From contig NZ_VYGV01000025.1 of the NCBI RefSeq assembly GCF_013387465.1, positions 1 through 64,000 on the forward strand: 64,000 nt of DNA, in the 5' to 3' direction. Of this stretch, positions 47,688 through 57,507 are shown one piece after another (the stretch's first letter is position 1; the number at the start of each line of letters is the position of its first letter). Made by a program: the position numbers and the translations under genes. Source of the stretch: Hydrogenophaga aromaticivorans. GTDB taxonomy: Bacteria; Pseudomonadota; Gammaproteobacteria; Burkholderiales; Burkholderiaceae_C. The notes below the pieces were generated by a model that worked only from the letters and a program-made list of their open reading frames with translations, had not been told where the DNA came from and searched no databases.

Positions 47688-48679
47688 TTACCCACCAGGA
47701 TCGAGTGCGGCACGCGACCAGCCGGCACTGTTTTCAGCGCCTTGCCCGAAGCCGTGTCCACCATCGTCATGTCGTCCGACAGGCCATTGGCCACGTACAG
47801 CGTCTTGCCATCGGGGTGGAAGCCCATGCCCCAGGCGCGCTTGCCCACCAGGACCTGCGTCTTCACCGCCTTGGTGGCCACGTCCACCTGCGCCACATGG
47901 TTGGCCTTGCCAAGCCCGACCCACATGCTCTTGCCGTCCGGGCTGATGGTCATGCCCACGGGCGTGATGTCGGCCTGGCGCATGCCCTTCACCTCGAACT
48001 TGATCTTCTGCTTTTCGGTGTTCGTCTTGGTGTCGACCACGCTGACCGTGGCGTCCAGTTCGTTGGTCACCCAGAGCTCGCCACCATCGGGCGAGAGCAC
48101 GAAGCGGCGCGGACGCTTGCCGACCTTGATGTTCTTGGTGACCTTCTTCGTGCCGAGGTCGATCACGTGGACCACGTTGGCCACCTCGGAGGTGACGTAG
48201 GCCGTCTTGCCGTCCGGCGTGACCAGCACGCCTTCGGGTTCGCCACCGGTCTTGACCTCGAACACCGCCTTCTTCGTGCCGATGTCGTAGGCAGCCACCA
48301 CGTTCTCGTCTTCGATCGACACGTAGGCGGTCTTGCCGTCGGGGCTGAGGTCGAACATCTCGGGGCTGTCGCCCAGGGGCACCGTGCCGGCCAGTTTGCC
48401 GGTGGCCACATCCACCAGGCCCATGGCGTTGCTGTCGCCACAGATCACGAGGATCTGCTGGCCGTCGCCGCTGAAGCTCATGTCGCGCGGACGCTTGCAG
48501 ACGTCGATGGCGCCGGTGCGCTCACCCTGGGTGTCGAACACATAGATCTTGTTGTCCTTCTCGCTGGACACATAGACCTTGCCGGCACCCTGGGCCTGGG
48601 CAGACAAGGCGAGCGAGGCGGCGGCTGCGGCGAGTGACACGGCGCGCAGGGCACAAGCCATCGGGGCACGAAGGGGCAT
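47684..48679 (-). CDS. PQQ-linked YVTN beta-propeller protein
   Basis: A 331-aa exported propeller. Signal peptide at about residues 1-30 ('AVSLAAAAASLALSAQAQ'). At least six YVTN-type repeats follow, e.g. 'AYVSIEDENVVAAYD', 'AYVTSEVANVVHVID', 'LWVTNELDATVSVVD' and 'LYVANGLSDDMTMVD', spaced by about 42 residues. Such propellers accompany PQQ alcohol systems. Two Cys are near residues 60 and 75 ('DVCKRPRD', 'LVICGDSN'). AGGAGA precedes the ATG. It leads an operon with binding protein, permease, SoxYZ-like protein and metallohydrolase. A strong -24/-12 promoter is 65 bases upstream. Confidence 0.9.
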   Translation of the reverse strand: MPLRAPMACALRAVSLAAAAASLALSAQAQGAGKVYVSSEKDNKIYVFDTQGERTGAIDVCKRPRDMSFSGDGQQILVICGDSNAMGLVDVATGKLAGTVPLGDSPEMFDLSPDGKTAYVSIEDENVVAAYDIGTKKAVFEVKTGGEPEGVLVTPDGKTAYVTSEVANVVHVIDLGTKKVTKNIKVGKRPRRFVLSPDGGELWVTNELDATVSVVDTKTNTEKQKIKFEVKGMRQADITPVGMTISPDGKSMWVGLGKANHVAQVDVATKAVKTQVLVGKRAWGMGFHPDGKTLYVANGLSDDMTMVDTASGKALKTVPAGRVPHSILVGK

Positions 48680-48753
48680 GAAAAGTCTCCTGTCTTGTTG
48701 GGTATCGGCGAACGGTGTTCGTCCGGCGCACGTCGAGGTGCACACGAGTGGTC

Positions 48754-48769
48754 TGCAAAAAAGGTGCCA
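48754..48769 (-). promoter_or_regulatory. Sigma-54 (-24/-12) promoter of the beta-propeller operon
   Basis: On the minus strand, TGGCACCTTTTTTGCA matches TGGCACG-N4-TTGCA with one difference. GG and GC are ten bases apart. Predicted leader about 65 bases. This is the best match in the window. Confidence 0.82.
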
Positions 48770-48848
48770 GGCGCACGGGAACAGAAATTGCCTGAAAACC
48801 ACCGGTGCCCGGGGCTTTCCCGGGCGCTGGAGACACAAACACCGCCCC

Positions 48849-49925
48849 ATGAGACACATACCGTCACGCCCAGCGTTCAAAAATGGCACAGGGAAAACCC
48901 TTGATGCGCTCCAGCACTGCACGATCGGAGTTTCACGGCGCGGCTTCATGGGCCTGGGCGTATCGCTCGCTTTCGCATCCGCCCTGCCCCGCGCCTTGGC
49001 GCAACCGGGCAGCAGCAACACCGCCAGCTGGCCGAGCAAACCGCTGCAGCTCATCGTGCCCTGGCCCGCGGGCGGCCAGACCGACCTGACGCTGCGGGTG
49101 CTGTGCGAAGAGGCCGAGCCGCTGCTGGGCCAGCCCATCGTGGTCATCAACAAACCGGGTGCGGCGGGCACGCAGGTGGCGCCACTGCTCAAGGCCGCCG
49201 AACCCGACGGCCACACCATCGGCCAGGTGCCGATCACGGTGTACCGCCACGCCTTGATGAACCATGTGCCCTGGGACCCGGTGACCGACCTCAGCCCCAT
49301 CCTGCAGGTCTCGGGCGTCACCTTCGGCGTGCTGGTGCCCGCCAGCAGCCCCTGGAAGACACTCGCCGATCTGGTGGACTGGGCCCAGAAGCACCCGGGT
49401 GAACTGGTGCTGGGCTCGACCGGCATCGGCACCACGGCGCACCTGGCGATGGAAGAGATCTTGCTGAACCACGATGTGCGCTATGTGCACGTGCCCTACA
49501 AAGGCACGGCCGACCAGATGCTGGCGATCGCGGGCGCGCAGATCATGGCCGGCGTCAATTCCACCGGTTTCGCCCCCTGGGTGGACCGCGGCCAGATGCG
49601 CCTGCTGGCCACCTTCAGCGCGCAGCGCAGCCCACGCTGGCCCGAGGTGCCGACGATGCGCGAGCTGGGCTACGAGCAGGCGGTCTACACCTCGCCCTGG
49701 GGCCTGGCCGCACCGCGCGGCACGCCGGAGGCGGTGGTGCAGAAACTGCACGAGGTGTTCCGCCGCGCCATGTTCAGCGAGCGGCACCAGGCCGCGCTGG
49801 CCAAGTACGATCAGGGCCTGGACTACCTCAACACGCACGACTACCGGCAAGCCGTGCTGGCCACGGTGGAGCATGAAAAGCGCCTGCTCAAACGCATGAA
49901 CCTGCTGGCCCGCCCCGCCGGCTAG
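48849..49925 (+). CDS. Bug-family (TctC-like) periplasmic binding protein
   Basis: A 358-aa exported binding protein. It has a twin-arginine-like motif 'SRRGFMGLG' near residue 32 and a hydrophobic stretch to about residue 55. The mature part starts 'WPSKPLQLIVPWPAGGQTDLTLR', the Bug/TctC signature, followed by 'VINKPGAAGTQVA' and 'VPYKGTADQMLAIAGAQI'. These proteins bind carboxylates for TTT transporters; no permease is adjacent. ATG 48849 is the most plausible start, but no strong ribosome site is seen. Divergent from the beta-propeller operon; the candidate activator site at 48875 lies inside its first codons. Confidence 0.82.
   Translation: MRHIPSRPAFKNGTGKTLDALQHCTIGVSRRGFMGLGVSLAFASALPRALAQPGSSNTASWPSKPLQLIVPWPAGGQTDLTLRVLCEEAEPLLGQPIVVINKPGAAGTQVAPLLKAAEPDGHTIGQVPITVYRHALMNHVPWDPVTDLSPILQVSGVTFGVLVPASSPWKTLADLVDWAQKHPGELVLGSTGIGTTAHLAMEEILLNHDVRYVHVPYKGTADQMLAIAGAQIMAGVNSTGFAPWVDRGQMRLLATFSAQRSPRWPEVPTMRELGYEQAVYTSPWGLAAPRGTPEAVVQKLHEVFRRAMFSERHQAALAKYDQGLDYLNTHDYRQAVLATVEHEKRLLKRMNLLARPAG
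48875..48885 (+). promoter_or_regulatory. Candidate activator site for the beta-propeller operon
   Basis: GTTCAAAAATG, identical to 35285-35295 before the PQQ dehydrogenase. It is 107 bases upstream of the -24 element. Confidence 0.4.
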
Positions 49926-49931
49926 GATGAA

Positions 49932-50012
49932 CACCCCCGCCGCGCTGCGCGCGACCCCCTCAAAGGGGGCGACACCAGCCGTCCGGCAAAGCCGGCCCGG
50001 CGGTGTCCCTGG
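49932..50012. repeat. Dispersed GC-rich repeat before the ABC ATPase (copy J)
   Basis: Contains CCCCCGCCGCGCTGCGCGCG, ACCCCCTCAAAGGGGGCGAC and TCCGGCAAAGCCGGCCC blocks, like the copy at 43546. Confidence 0.8.
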
Positions 50013-50072
50013 CGGGACCGCTTCATGCATAGCGAGTCGCGAAACGCGCAGTGAACCAAGTCCACATCCACC

Positions 50073-50813
50073 ATGACCACCACCCCTTTGCTGACCGCGC
50101 AGAACCTGCACAAGGCCTATAACGGCAAACCCGCGCTCAAGGGCGTCAACGTGGCGCTGCAGGCCGGTGAGATGCTGGCCCTGCTGGGGCCCAACGGTGC
50201 GGGCAAATCCACCCTGCTGCAACTGCTGACCGGCCTGTTCAGCCCCGACCAGGGAACGATCGTGGTGATGGGTCACGACATGCAGCGCCACCCCAGCCGC
50301 GCGCTGGCGTCGCTGGGCGTGGTGTTCCAGCAGAGCGCGCTCGACATGGACCTCTCGGTGATGGCCAACCTGCTGTTCCACACCGACCTGCACGGCCTGC
50401 CGCGCGCGGTGGCCAAACAGCGCATCGCCGACGGGCTGGCCGCCATGGGCCTGGGCGATCAGGCCAAGGCCGTGGTGCGCAGCCTCTCGGGTGGCACGCG
50501 GCGCAAGGTGGAGCTGGTGCGCGCGCTGCTGCACGAACCGGCCGTGTTGCTGATGGACGAGGCCACCGTGGGCCTGGACCCAGCCTCACGCCAGCACCTG
50601 CTCGACACCGTGCGCAGCCTGTGCCACACGCGCGGCATGGCGGTGCTCTGGGCCACACACCTGATCGAAGAGGTTAAGGTCGCCGACCGTCTGATGCTGC
50701 TGCACCAGGGCACGGTGCGCTTCGACGGTTCGATCGACGCCTTCATGCAGGCATCGCAGGGCGGCGATTTCCAGACCGAGGTGCTGCGCGCGCTGGAGAA
50801 GCCAAGCCTGTGA
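50073..50813 (+). CDS. ABC transporter ATPase of the PQQ alcohol-oxidation system
   Basis: A 246-aa ABC ATPase. Walker A 'LLGPNGAGKSTLLQLLTG' (about residue 38), Q-loop 'VVFQQSALDMDL', signature 'RSLSGGTRRKVELVRALL' (about residue 134), Walker B 'AVLLMDEATVGLDP' and switch His in 'LWATHLIEEV'. It fits the ABC-2 (drug/NodI-like) class and should pair with the permease at 45541. It is encoded alone on the plus strand, after a repeat copy. No strong ribosome site is visible. Confidence 0.88.
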   Translation: MTTTPLLTAQNLHKAYNGKPALKGVNVALQAGEMLALLGPNGAGKSTLLQLLTGLFSPDQGTIVVMGHDMQRHPSRALASLGVVFQQSALDMDLSVMANLLFHTDLHGLPRAVAKQRIADGLAAMGLGDQAKAVVRSLSGGTRRKVELVRALLHEPAVLLMDEATVGLDPASRQHLLDTVRSLCHTRGMAVLWATHLIEEVKVADRLMLLHQGTVRFDGSIDAFMQASQGGDFQTEVLRALEKPSL

Positions 50814-50819
50814 GCGCAT

Positions 50820-50868
50820 GCGCCCTCACCCCTGCCCTCTCCCAGGGGGAGAGGGGGAGGAGCGGGAT
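50820..50868. repeat. Short hairpin repeat of another family
   Basis: CCCTCACCCCTGCCCTCTCC with AGGGGGAGAGGGGGAGGAGC forms a stem around CCCAGGGGG. This unit is widespread in proteobacterial intergenic regions. It separates two convergent genes and may end transcription. Confidence 0.6.
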
Positions 50869-52967
50869 CAGAACGTGTAGGTGGCCGAGAGGCCCAGACC
50901 CCACTGCCGACCCGGCGCGGGCTCGAAGAAGCGGCGGTTGCCGTCGTTGGCGATGACCGAACCGATGTAGGCCTTGTCGGCCACGTTGTCCAGGCGCAGC
51001 GACTCGCGCAGCTTCCAGGCGCCCAGCTTCTGCTCGAAGCCCAGGCGCAGGTTGAACAGGGTGGCGGCCTCGGTGCGGTCGCTGTTGAGGTCGTCCACCG
51101 CCATGCCGCCCTGGTGCACCAGCTCCAGCGCGGCCGTCATGCCGGGCACGGCGCGCGGCTGCCAGGCCAGCTCCGCGAACAGCGCGCGGTCCACCGTGCC
51201 GGGAATGCGGTTGCCCTTGGCCACCGTGGCGCCACTGCTGCTGGCAAAGGCGTCGGCGAACTTCGCGCTCAGCGTGGACAGGGCCACGTGCGTGCGCCAC
51301 TCGGGCGCGAGCTGCCCGCTGTAGGCCAGCTCCAGGCCGGAGCGGCGGGTGCTGCCGGCGTTGGTGTAGATGGTGCGGCCCCCGCTGCTGGACGCCACCA
51401 CGATCTCGTCGCTGGTGTTGATGCGGAACAGCGCCACGTCGAGGCGGTGGCCCTCGGCCAGCTTCGTTTTCAGGCCCAGTTCCATGTGCGTGCTGCGCGC
51501 CGAGCGCAGGGACAGGTTGGGGCCGCTGCCGTCGGCGGTGTAGGCGATCTCGGTGAGCGTGGGCGTCTCGAATCCCCGGCCCACGTTGGCGTACACGTTG
51601 GTGTCGGCGCTCAGGTGGCGCGTGATGCCCAGCACCGGGTTGGTGGCGCTGAAGTCGACCTCGCCGCTGTCGTCGGGGTTGGTCCCGTTGATGAAGTGAT
51701 CCTTCACGCGGAAGTCCACCCGGTTCAGGCGCAGGCCGGCCACCGCGCTCCAGTCTTCGTTGATGGCCCAGTCGGCCTGGGTGTAGAGGCCGGCGCTGTT
51801 GACGCTGTCGTCCTCGTCGCGCTTGAGGTCGCCCTGCACACCGAAGTTGTTGATGTAGCCGCGGCGCTGTTCGCTCATGCGGTCCAGGTCCAGCCCGGCG
51901 CTGAGCTGCACCTGACCCTCACCGGCGGGGATGCGGCGCGTGTAGCGCAGGCCGGCCCCGCTGTAGCTGCGGTCCAGCTGCACGATGCCACCGGCCGCCG
52001 TGGGCGCGGTCTGCACAAACAGCGGGATGGAGAGGCGGTTGTCCAGATCGCGCTGGCCGGCGTAGACCCGCGCCGTGAGGCTGCTCGCGGCGTCCACCCG
52101 GTGGTCCAGCACCAGACCCAGCTGGCTCTGCGACACGTCTTTGCCGGCCTGGTAGAGCGTGGAGTTGGCAACCGCCTGGCGCGGGTCGGCTTCAAACTGC
52201 TCGCGCGTCAGGCCCAGCGGATCACCGGAAACGGGCTGGTCGAACACATTGGCCACCAGGGTCAGGCGGGTCTGCTCGCTGAAGGCCCAGCGCAGCTTGG
52301 CGTTGAGGTGCTGGCGCTCGGCCGCGCTGTTGACGCGCCAGCCGTCGGTCTGGAAGTCGCTCACGTCCACCACGTAGTTGAGCGCCCCGCTCTGCCCTGC
52401 GGCCTGCAGGCCGTAGCGGCGCAGGCCGTCGCTGCCCAGGTCGACGCTCGTGCGCAGCTCGGGCCGCTCGGGGCCGTCGGCGGTGAAGACCTGCAGCACG
52501 CCCGCCGACGAGTTGCCGTACAGCTGGGCCAGCGGACCGCGCAGCACCTCGATGCGTTCGGCCGACGGCAGGCTGATGGTGGACGCCTGGCCCTGGCCGT
52601 CAGGCATGGTGGCGGGGATGCCGTCCACGATCAGGCGCGCGCCGCGGATGCCGAAGGGCGCACGCGAACCCGAGCCGCGGATGGAGAGTTGCAGGTCCTG
52701 CGCGTAGTTCTGGCGGTTCAGAACCGTGACGCCCGGGATGCGGTTGATGGCTTCCGAGAGGTTGACCTGCGGCCCGGCGGCCTCGATGGTCTCGCGGCCA
52801 ATGCCCTGGATGGCGGCCGGCGCGTCAAAGCTCCGCTGCGCCTCGCGGTTGGCGGTGACCACCACCTCCGACAGGGTCTGGGCGCTGGTGGCAATCGGTG
52901 CTGCCGCCCAGGCCAGGGCCATGGCCGCCGTCAGGCGTGTGCATCGCAGGGTGTTGAGGGGGTTCAT
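50868..52967 (-). CDS. TonB-dependent outer-membrane receptor
   Basis: A 699-aa receptor. Signal peptide at about residues 1-31. A TonB-box-like 'TLSEVVVTANRE' follows, then the plug (about 50-165, 'LSEAINRIPGVTVLNRQNYAQDL', 'IRGSGSRAPFGIRGARLIVDGIP', 'IEVLRGPLAQLYGNSSAGVL') and the barrel to the last Phe ('GLGLSATYTF'). Start ATG 52967 has AGGAGA. Family members import siderophores, vitamins or metal chelates. In this locus a lanthanophore or PQQ itself is possible, but the ligand cannot be read from sequence. A -24/-12-like element lies about 80 bases upstream. Confidence 0.92.
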   Translation of the reverse strand: MNPLNTLRCTRLTAAMALAWAAAPIATSAQTLSEVVVTANREAQRSFDAPAAIQGIGRETIEAAGPQVNLSEAINRIPGVTVLNRQNYAQDLQLSIRGSGSRAPFGIRGARLIVDGIPATMPDGQGQASTISLPSAERIEVLRGPLAQLYGNSSAGVLQVFTADGPERPELRTSVDLGSDGLRRYGLQAAGQSGALNYVVDVSDFQTDGWRVNSAAERQHLNAKLRWAFSEQTRLTLVANVFDQPVSGDPLGLTREQFEADPRQAVANSTLYQAGKDVSQSQLGLVLDHRVDAASSLTARVYAGQRDLDNRLSIPLFVQTAPTAAGGIVQLDRSYSGAGLRYTRRIPAGEGQVQLSAGLDLDRMSEQRRGYINNFGVQGDLKRDEDDSVNSAGLYTQADWAINEDWSAVAGLRLNRVDFRVKDHFINGTNPDDSGEVDFSATNPVLGITRHLSADTNVYANVGRGFETPTLTEIAYTADGSGPNLSLRSARSTHMELGLKTKLAEGHRLDVALFRINTSDEIVVASSSGGRTIYTNAGSTRRSGLELAYSGQLAPEWRTHVALSTLSAKFADAFASSSGATVAKGNRIPGTVDRALFAELAWQPRAVPGMTAALELVHQGGMAVDDLNSDRTEAATLFNLRLGFEQKLGAWKLRESLRLDNVADKAYIGSVIANDGNRRFFEPAPGRQWGLGLSATYTF

Positions 52968-53046
52968 GTTTGTCTCCTGTCGTGGGGTGGTGGTGCCCGC
53001 CATCAATGTTCGCATGGCCGGGTTCTTTTTAAACATGCATGCTGGA

Positions 53047-53062
53047 TACAAGTTTTATGCCA
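53047..53062 (-). promoter_or_regulatory. Weak -24/-12-like element before the TonB receptor
   Basis: On the minus strand, TGGCATAAAACTTGTA. The -24 GG is good and the spacing right, but the -12 core is GT instead of GC. A TGTTCCATTTCG motif lies at 53076-53087 on the same strand. Confidence 0.45.
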
Positions 53063-53109
53063 CCAGCCTCTGCGCCGAAATGGAACACCCTGCGCAACCC
53101 CGACCGAAC

Positions 53110-53505
53110 TCACCGGGACGAAGCCCGGCCCCCACCGGCCAACTCTTCGGCGTCGAGTTCGGCCATCTCGGCCTCGCTGAACACCCGCGAGCGCGTGTGG
53201 AAGGCCTTGCCCTCCGGCCCTTCGAGCGAGAAGGTGCCGCCGTGGCCTTCGATCACGTCGATGATGAGCTGCGTGTGGCGCCAGTAGGCGTATTGCGCCT
53301 TGCCGATGTAGAACGGGCACCCTCCTATGTGGCCCAGGTACACATCGCCCGCGCCCATGGTGATCTCGCCCGGCAGGTAACAGTTGGCCGCGCTGTTGTC
53401 GCAGCAGCCACCCGATTGGTGGAACATGAGTTCGGGCCCGTGTTTGGTCTTCAGGAACTGAATCAGCTCGACCGCGGCCGGTGTGGCAATGACTTTTTCA
53501 ACCAT
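53110..53505 (-). CDS. DUF779-family protein
   Basis: A 131-aa protein of the DUF779 type. It has 'MFHQSGGCCDNSAANC' (about residues 28-43), with the conserved GGCC, and 'GDVYLGHIGGCPFYI'. The family is almost always next to acetaldehyde-type aldehyde dehydrogenases; the Cys may bind a metal or act as redox partner. Start ATG 53505 has AAGGAGA. It follows the aldehyde dehydrogenase after a hairpin. Confidence 0.88.
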   Translation of the reverse strand: MVEKVIATPAAVELIQFLKTKHGPELMFHQSGGCCDNSAANCYLPGEITMGAGDVYLGHIGGCPFYIGKAQYAYWRHTQLIIDVIEGHGGTFSLEGPEGKAFHTRSRVFSEAEMAELDAEELAGGGRASSR

Positions 53506-53532
53506 GACTTGTCTCCTTGTTCCGAAAGCCAA

Positions 53533-53560
53533 AAAGGGGAGCCGTTGCCAGCTCCCCTTT
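53533..53560 (-). terminator. Hairpin between aldehyde dehydrogenase and DUF779 genes
   Basis: AAAGGGGAGC and GCTCCCCTTT form a 10-bp stem with eight bases of loop. On the minus strand five T follow, so it may stop part of the transcripts. Confidence 0.75.
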
Positions 53561-53583
53561 GATCTCACTTCAATCCGGACGGA

Positions 53584-55104
<1,521 letters not shown>

Positions 55105-55165
55105 GTTTGTCGTCCTCTGGGATGGTGGATAAAAAGTGAATCGCCCGATGGGCTGCCTTCATCAC

Positions 55166-55181
55166 CACAACTTCCGTGCCA
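55166..55181 (-). promoter_or_regulatory. Sigma-54-like promoter of the aldehyde dehydrogenase
   Basis: On the minus strand, TGGCACGGAAGTTGTG. The -24 part is a perfect match; the -12 core is GT rather than GC. The first twelve bases are almost the same as in the PQQ dehydrogenase promoter. An 11-base palindrome, CTCAAATTGAG, is at 55196-55206. Confidence 0.55.
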
Positions 55182-55335
55182 CGCCAGAAGACCGACTCAA
55201 ATTGAGACGATTGCTCACTTTTTTGACAACACAAAATGAAGGGTTGCGCCATTCAGGCCCAAACCGCTGCGCACTGCGCCAGCCTGGTACGGCACACCCG
55301 TTCATATGAACGCGGGTGCCAACGCTCGATGCCGG

Positions 55336-56103
55336 TTACCCCGCCAGACCGATCACGAGCGACGAAACGCCCATCGAAGCCCAGGCCCGCTGCCCCTTGC
55401 GCGCCGCCGACGGGTGCTCCGCAAAGCCCACCCACTGACCACCCCCATCCAGCGCGAGCACCACCTCGTCACGCCCCTGCCCGCGCGCCAGCCGCTCGAT
55501 GCGACCGGGCAGCACACACTGGCCGGGCGTGTCTTCCACCTCATCCCGGCCGACCCGCACCGCCGTGGCCTTGCACAACACCAGCACCTCCAGCCCCGCG
55601 CGCAGGCCCAGCAGATCGGCGCTCTCACGCGTCACGCTCGACGTGAGCAGCGCCTGCCCCGGCGTGCGCAGCCGCACCAGCACCGTGGGATCGCCCTGCC
55701 CCAGCGACTCCACCGCTTCGACACGGCAAGGCAACTGGTTGCGCATGCTGGTGCGCAAACCCAGACCAAAGCGCAAACCAGAAGACCCACCGGCAAACCG
55801 CGTCAACACCGCCTCACGCGCCTGGGCCAGCTCGTCCGCCAGAGCCAGCAGCTGCAGCCCCTGCGGCGTGATGCGCGCGCCGCCCCCACCCGCCCCGCCC
55901 ACCGTGCGCTCCACCAACGGCACGCCGCTCAAGTTGGTGAGCGTGTCGATGGCCTGCCACGCGGCCTTGTAGCTGATGCCCGTGTCGCGAGCGGCCTGCG
56001 AGATGGAACCCGTCTCGCCCACCCGGCGCAACACCTCCAGTCGCTTGTCGCTGATGGCGTGGCCGAGGGCTTCTGAGAGTGCGGTGTGAAGAGGTGAGGT
56101 CAT
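55336..56103 (-). CDS. modE: ModE-like molybdate-responsive regulator
   Basis: A 255-aa regulator. The N-terminal winged helix shows 'RLEVLRRVGETGSISQAARDTGISYKAAWQAIDTLTN' (about residues 19-56), the ModE pattern. Two TOBE/Mop-like domains follow (about 115-185 and 190-255: 'RNQLPCRVEAVESLGQGDPTVLVRL'), which bind molybdate or tungstate in ModE. No ribosome site fits clearly; ATG 56103 or 56139 can start it. It is 1.7 kb from modABC, with two unrelated genes between. It is likely to control modABC, and perhaps the tungsten AOR. Confidence 0.85.
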   Translation of the reverse strand: MTSPLHTALSEALGHAISDKRLEVLRRVGETGSISQAARDTGISYKAAWQAIDTLTNLSGVPLVERTVGGAGGGGARITPQGLQLLALADELAQAREAVLTRFAGGSSGLRFGLGLRTSMRNQLPCRVEAVESLGQGDPTVLVRLRTPGQALLTSSVTRESADLLGLRAGLEVLVLCKATAVRVGRDEVEDTPGQCVLPGRIERLARGQGRDEVVLALDGGGQWVGFAEHPSAARKGQRAWASMGVSSLVIGLAG

Positions 56104-56261
56104 GGAAGTCGCAGGCTTTTGTCTGCAAGGGAGATTCACGATTCCACGCCGGATCGGCGACTGCAGGTCCTGTACCCCAAAGTACCCTATCGGTCAGTAC
56201 CTTGCCGTTTAGGTGGAGTCCACATACGAAAGGATCGGCGGCGGTGCCTAGCCGCTCGCTT

Positions 56262-56762
56262 TTAAGGCCGCTTCTGCTCAAGCAACTTCGTCTTCTGAAC
56301 GCCAAACTCTGCCTCGGTGAGAATGCCTCGCTTGCGCAGATCATCGAGTTTTAGAAGCTCTGCATAGAGATCAGTGCTTTGCGCTGGCGGCGTGCGAAGG
56401 TTAACGTCTGCTGTAGAGCGACTCGTTGACTCAATCAGCACATCCGGCTGTCTAGTCAACGTAACTCGTTGGGCCGTTGGATCACTCGCATCAACCAAAC
56501 GAAATTGGTACTGGAATGTCGCGAATCTACCAGGGCCCGCAGGCGTCTCGTTCATCGTGACCGGGATGGCAACCTTACCTTTCCCCGTCGCGAAGTCGTT
56601 GGCCTCCTGAATCACTTCCGTCTTGAATCTAGCGAAGTTCCCAAAGATTCCGGCGTTGTCCTGCTTCGAGAGCAGGTAGGTATCCGGAGCGACCTGCACA
56701 ACCCCCGCATTGGCACAGGCTGCGAGAACCAAGATTGCTGGGATCAACTTGAGTGCATTCAT
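56262..56762 (-). CDS. Lipoprotein with C-terminal SHOCT domain
   Basis: A 166-aa protein. Lipobox in 'ILVLAACANAG' (Cys at about residue 16). The middle part is a beta-rich domain of unknown type. The end, 'DLYAELLKLDDLRKRGILTEAEFGVQKTKLLEQ', is a SHOCT domain (short C-terminal oligomerisation motif). GC is clearly lower than in neighbours, suggesting later acquisition. Start ATG 56762 is chosen for the signal peptide; the frame is open upstream to 56897. Confidence 0.75.
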   Translation of the reverse strand: MNALKLIPAILVLAACANAGVVQVAPDTYLLSKQDNAGIFGNFARFKTEVIQEANDFATGKGKVAIPVTMNETPAGPGRFATFQYQFRLVDASDPTAQRVTLTRQPDVLIESTSRSTADVNLRTPPAQSTDLYAELLKLDDLRKRGILTEAEFGVQKTKLLEQKRP

Positions 56763-56835
56763 GGTTTTCGTTGTATTGATGGGACGAGGAAGAGAGGGTA
56801 GGCAGATTTTCGGTCTGCCTGAGCTGAGCGGACCG

Positions 56836-57507
56836 TCAATGCCACCGCCACAAAGAGCCAAAAGCAAACTTTGAATGTGGAGCGATCTTGTTCGCAAGCA
56901 GATAAGTCTCTAGTTTTTCCAGAGACTTGTGCGCAATACGGGAAACGAAAGCGACAGGGAAGACCAGTTGGTGCTTGTCAAACGCCGACTTTCCATAGTA
57001 GGGATCAACACTGTCTAGCCCCCAATCATTCTGATAGCCAGGCGGACGAAACTCGTGCACGAGGTTGCTCCTGAACGTGTAGAAAAGATGGCTGTATGTG
57101 CACATCTCTAAAACCTTCAACTCTTGCTTGACTGTGGCGTAGGGAACGAGTTCAGAGGCGAGGGGAGATGTCGACAGCGGCGCCCTGTGTCGAATCGGCT
57201 GGTGTCTGAGGTGGCTTTGAACTTCCCGGTAAAGCTTGCCCTTCGCAAGGCCTTCGACTTGAAGTGCAAGGCGAAGTTGGAGACGGCTCACTCGCATTGC
57301 ATCTGGCCAGTCGGACAGTTCTCGAAGCAGTCTGACAACGCCGCTTCGGCTACCAGATTTCGGATAAGCAGCGGTCGCAAAGGGATCGAGCGCCAAGCAG
57401 TAGAGCGTCTGCCTGAACTGCTCTGACTGAACAAGGTCGATCTGCGCGAGTTGCCCGCGGAAGTGGTTCATGAACCGAGCAATGCTTTGGCGATACGGGG
57501 AGGTCAT
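56836..57507 (-). CDS. Hypothetical protein, low-GC
   Basis: A 223-aa soluble protein I do not recognise. No signal peptide or membrane helix. It includes 'SRLQLRLALQVEGLAKGKLYREVQ' in the middle and many aromatic residues near the end ('GYQNDWGLDSVDPYYGKS'). Codon use and GC are unlike its neighbours, as for the SHOCT gene beside it. Start ATG 57507 overlaps the stop of a possible small frame upstream (ATGA). Likely part of a small acquired segment. Confidence 0.6.
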   Translation of the reverse strand: MTSPYRQSIARFMNHFRGQLAQIDLVQSEQFRQTLYCLALDPFATAAYPKSGSRSGVVRLLRELSDWPDAMRVSRLQLRLALQVEGLAKGKLYREVQSHLRHQPIRHRAPLSTSPLASELVPYATVKQELKVLEMCTYSHLFYTFRSNLVHEFRPPGYQNDWGLDSVDPYYGKSAFDKHQLVFPVAFVSRIAHKSLEKLETYLLANKIAPHSKFAFGSLWRWH

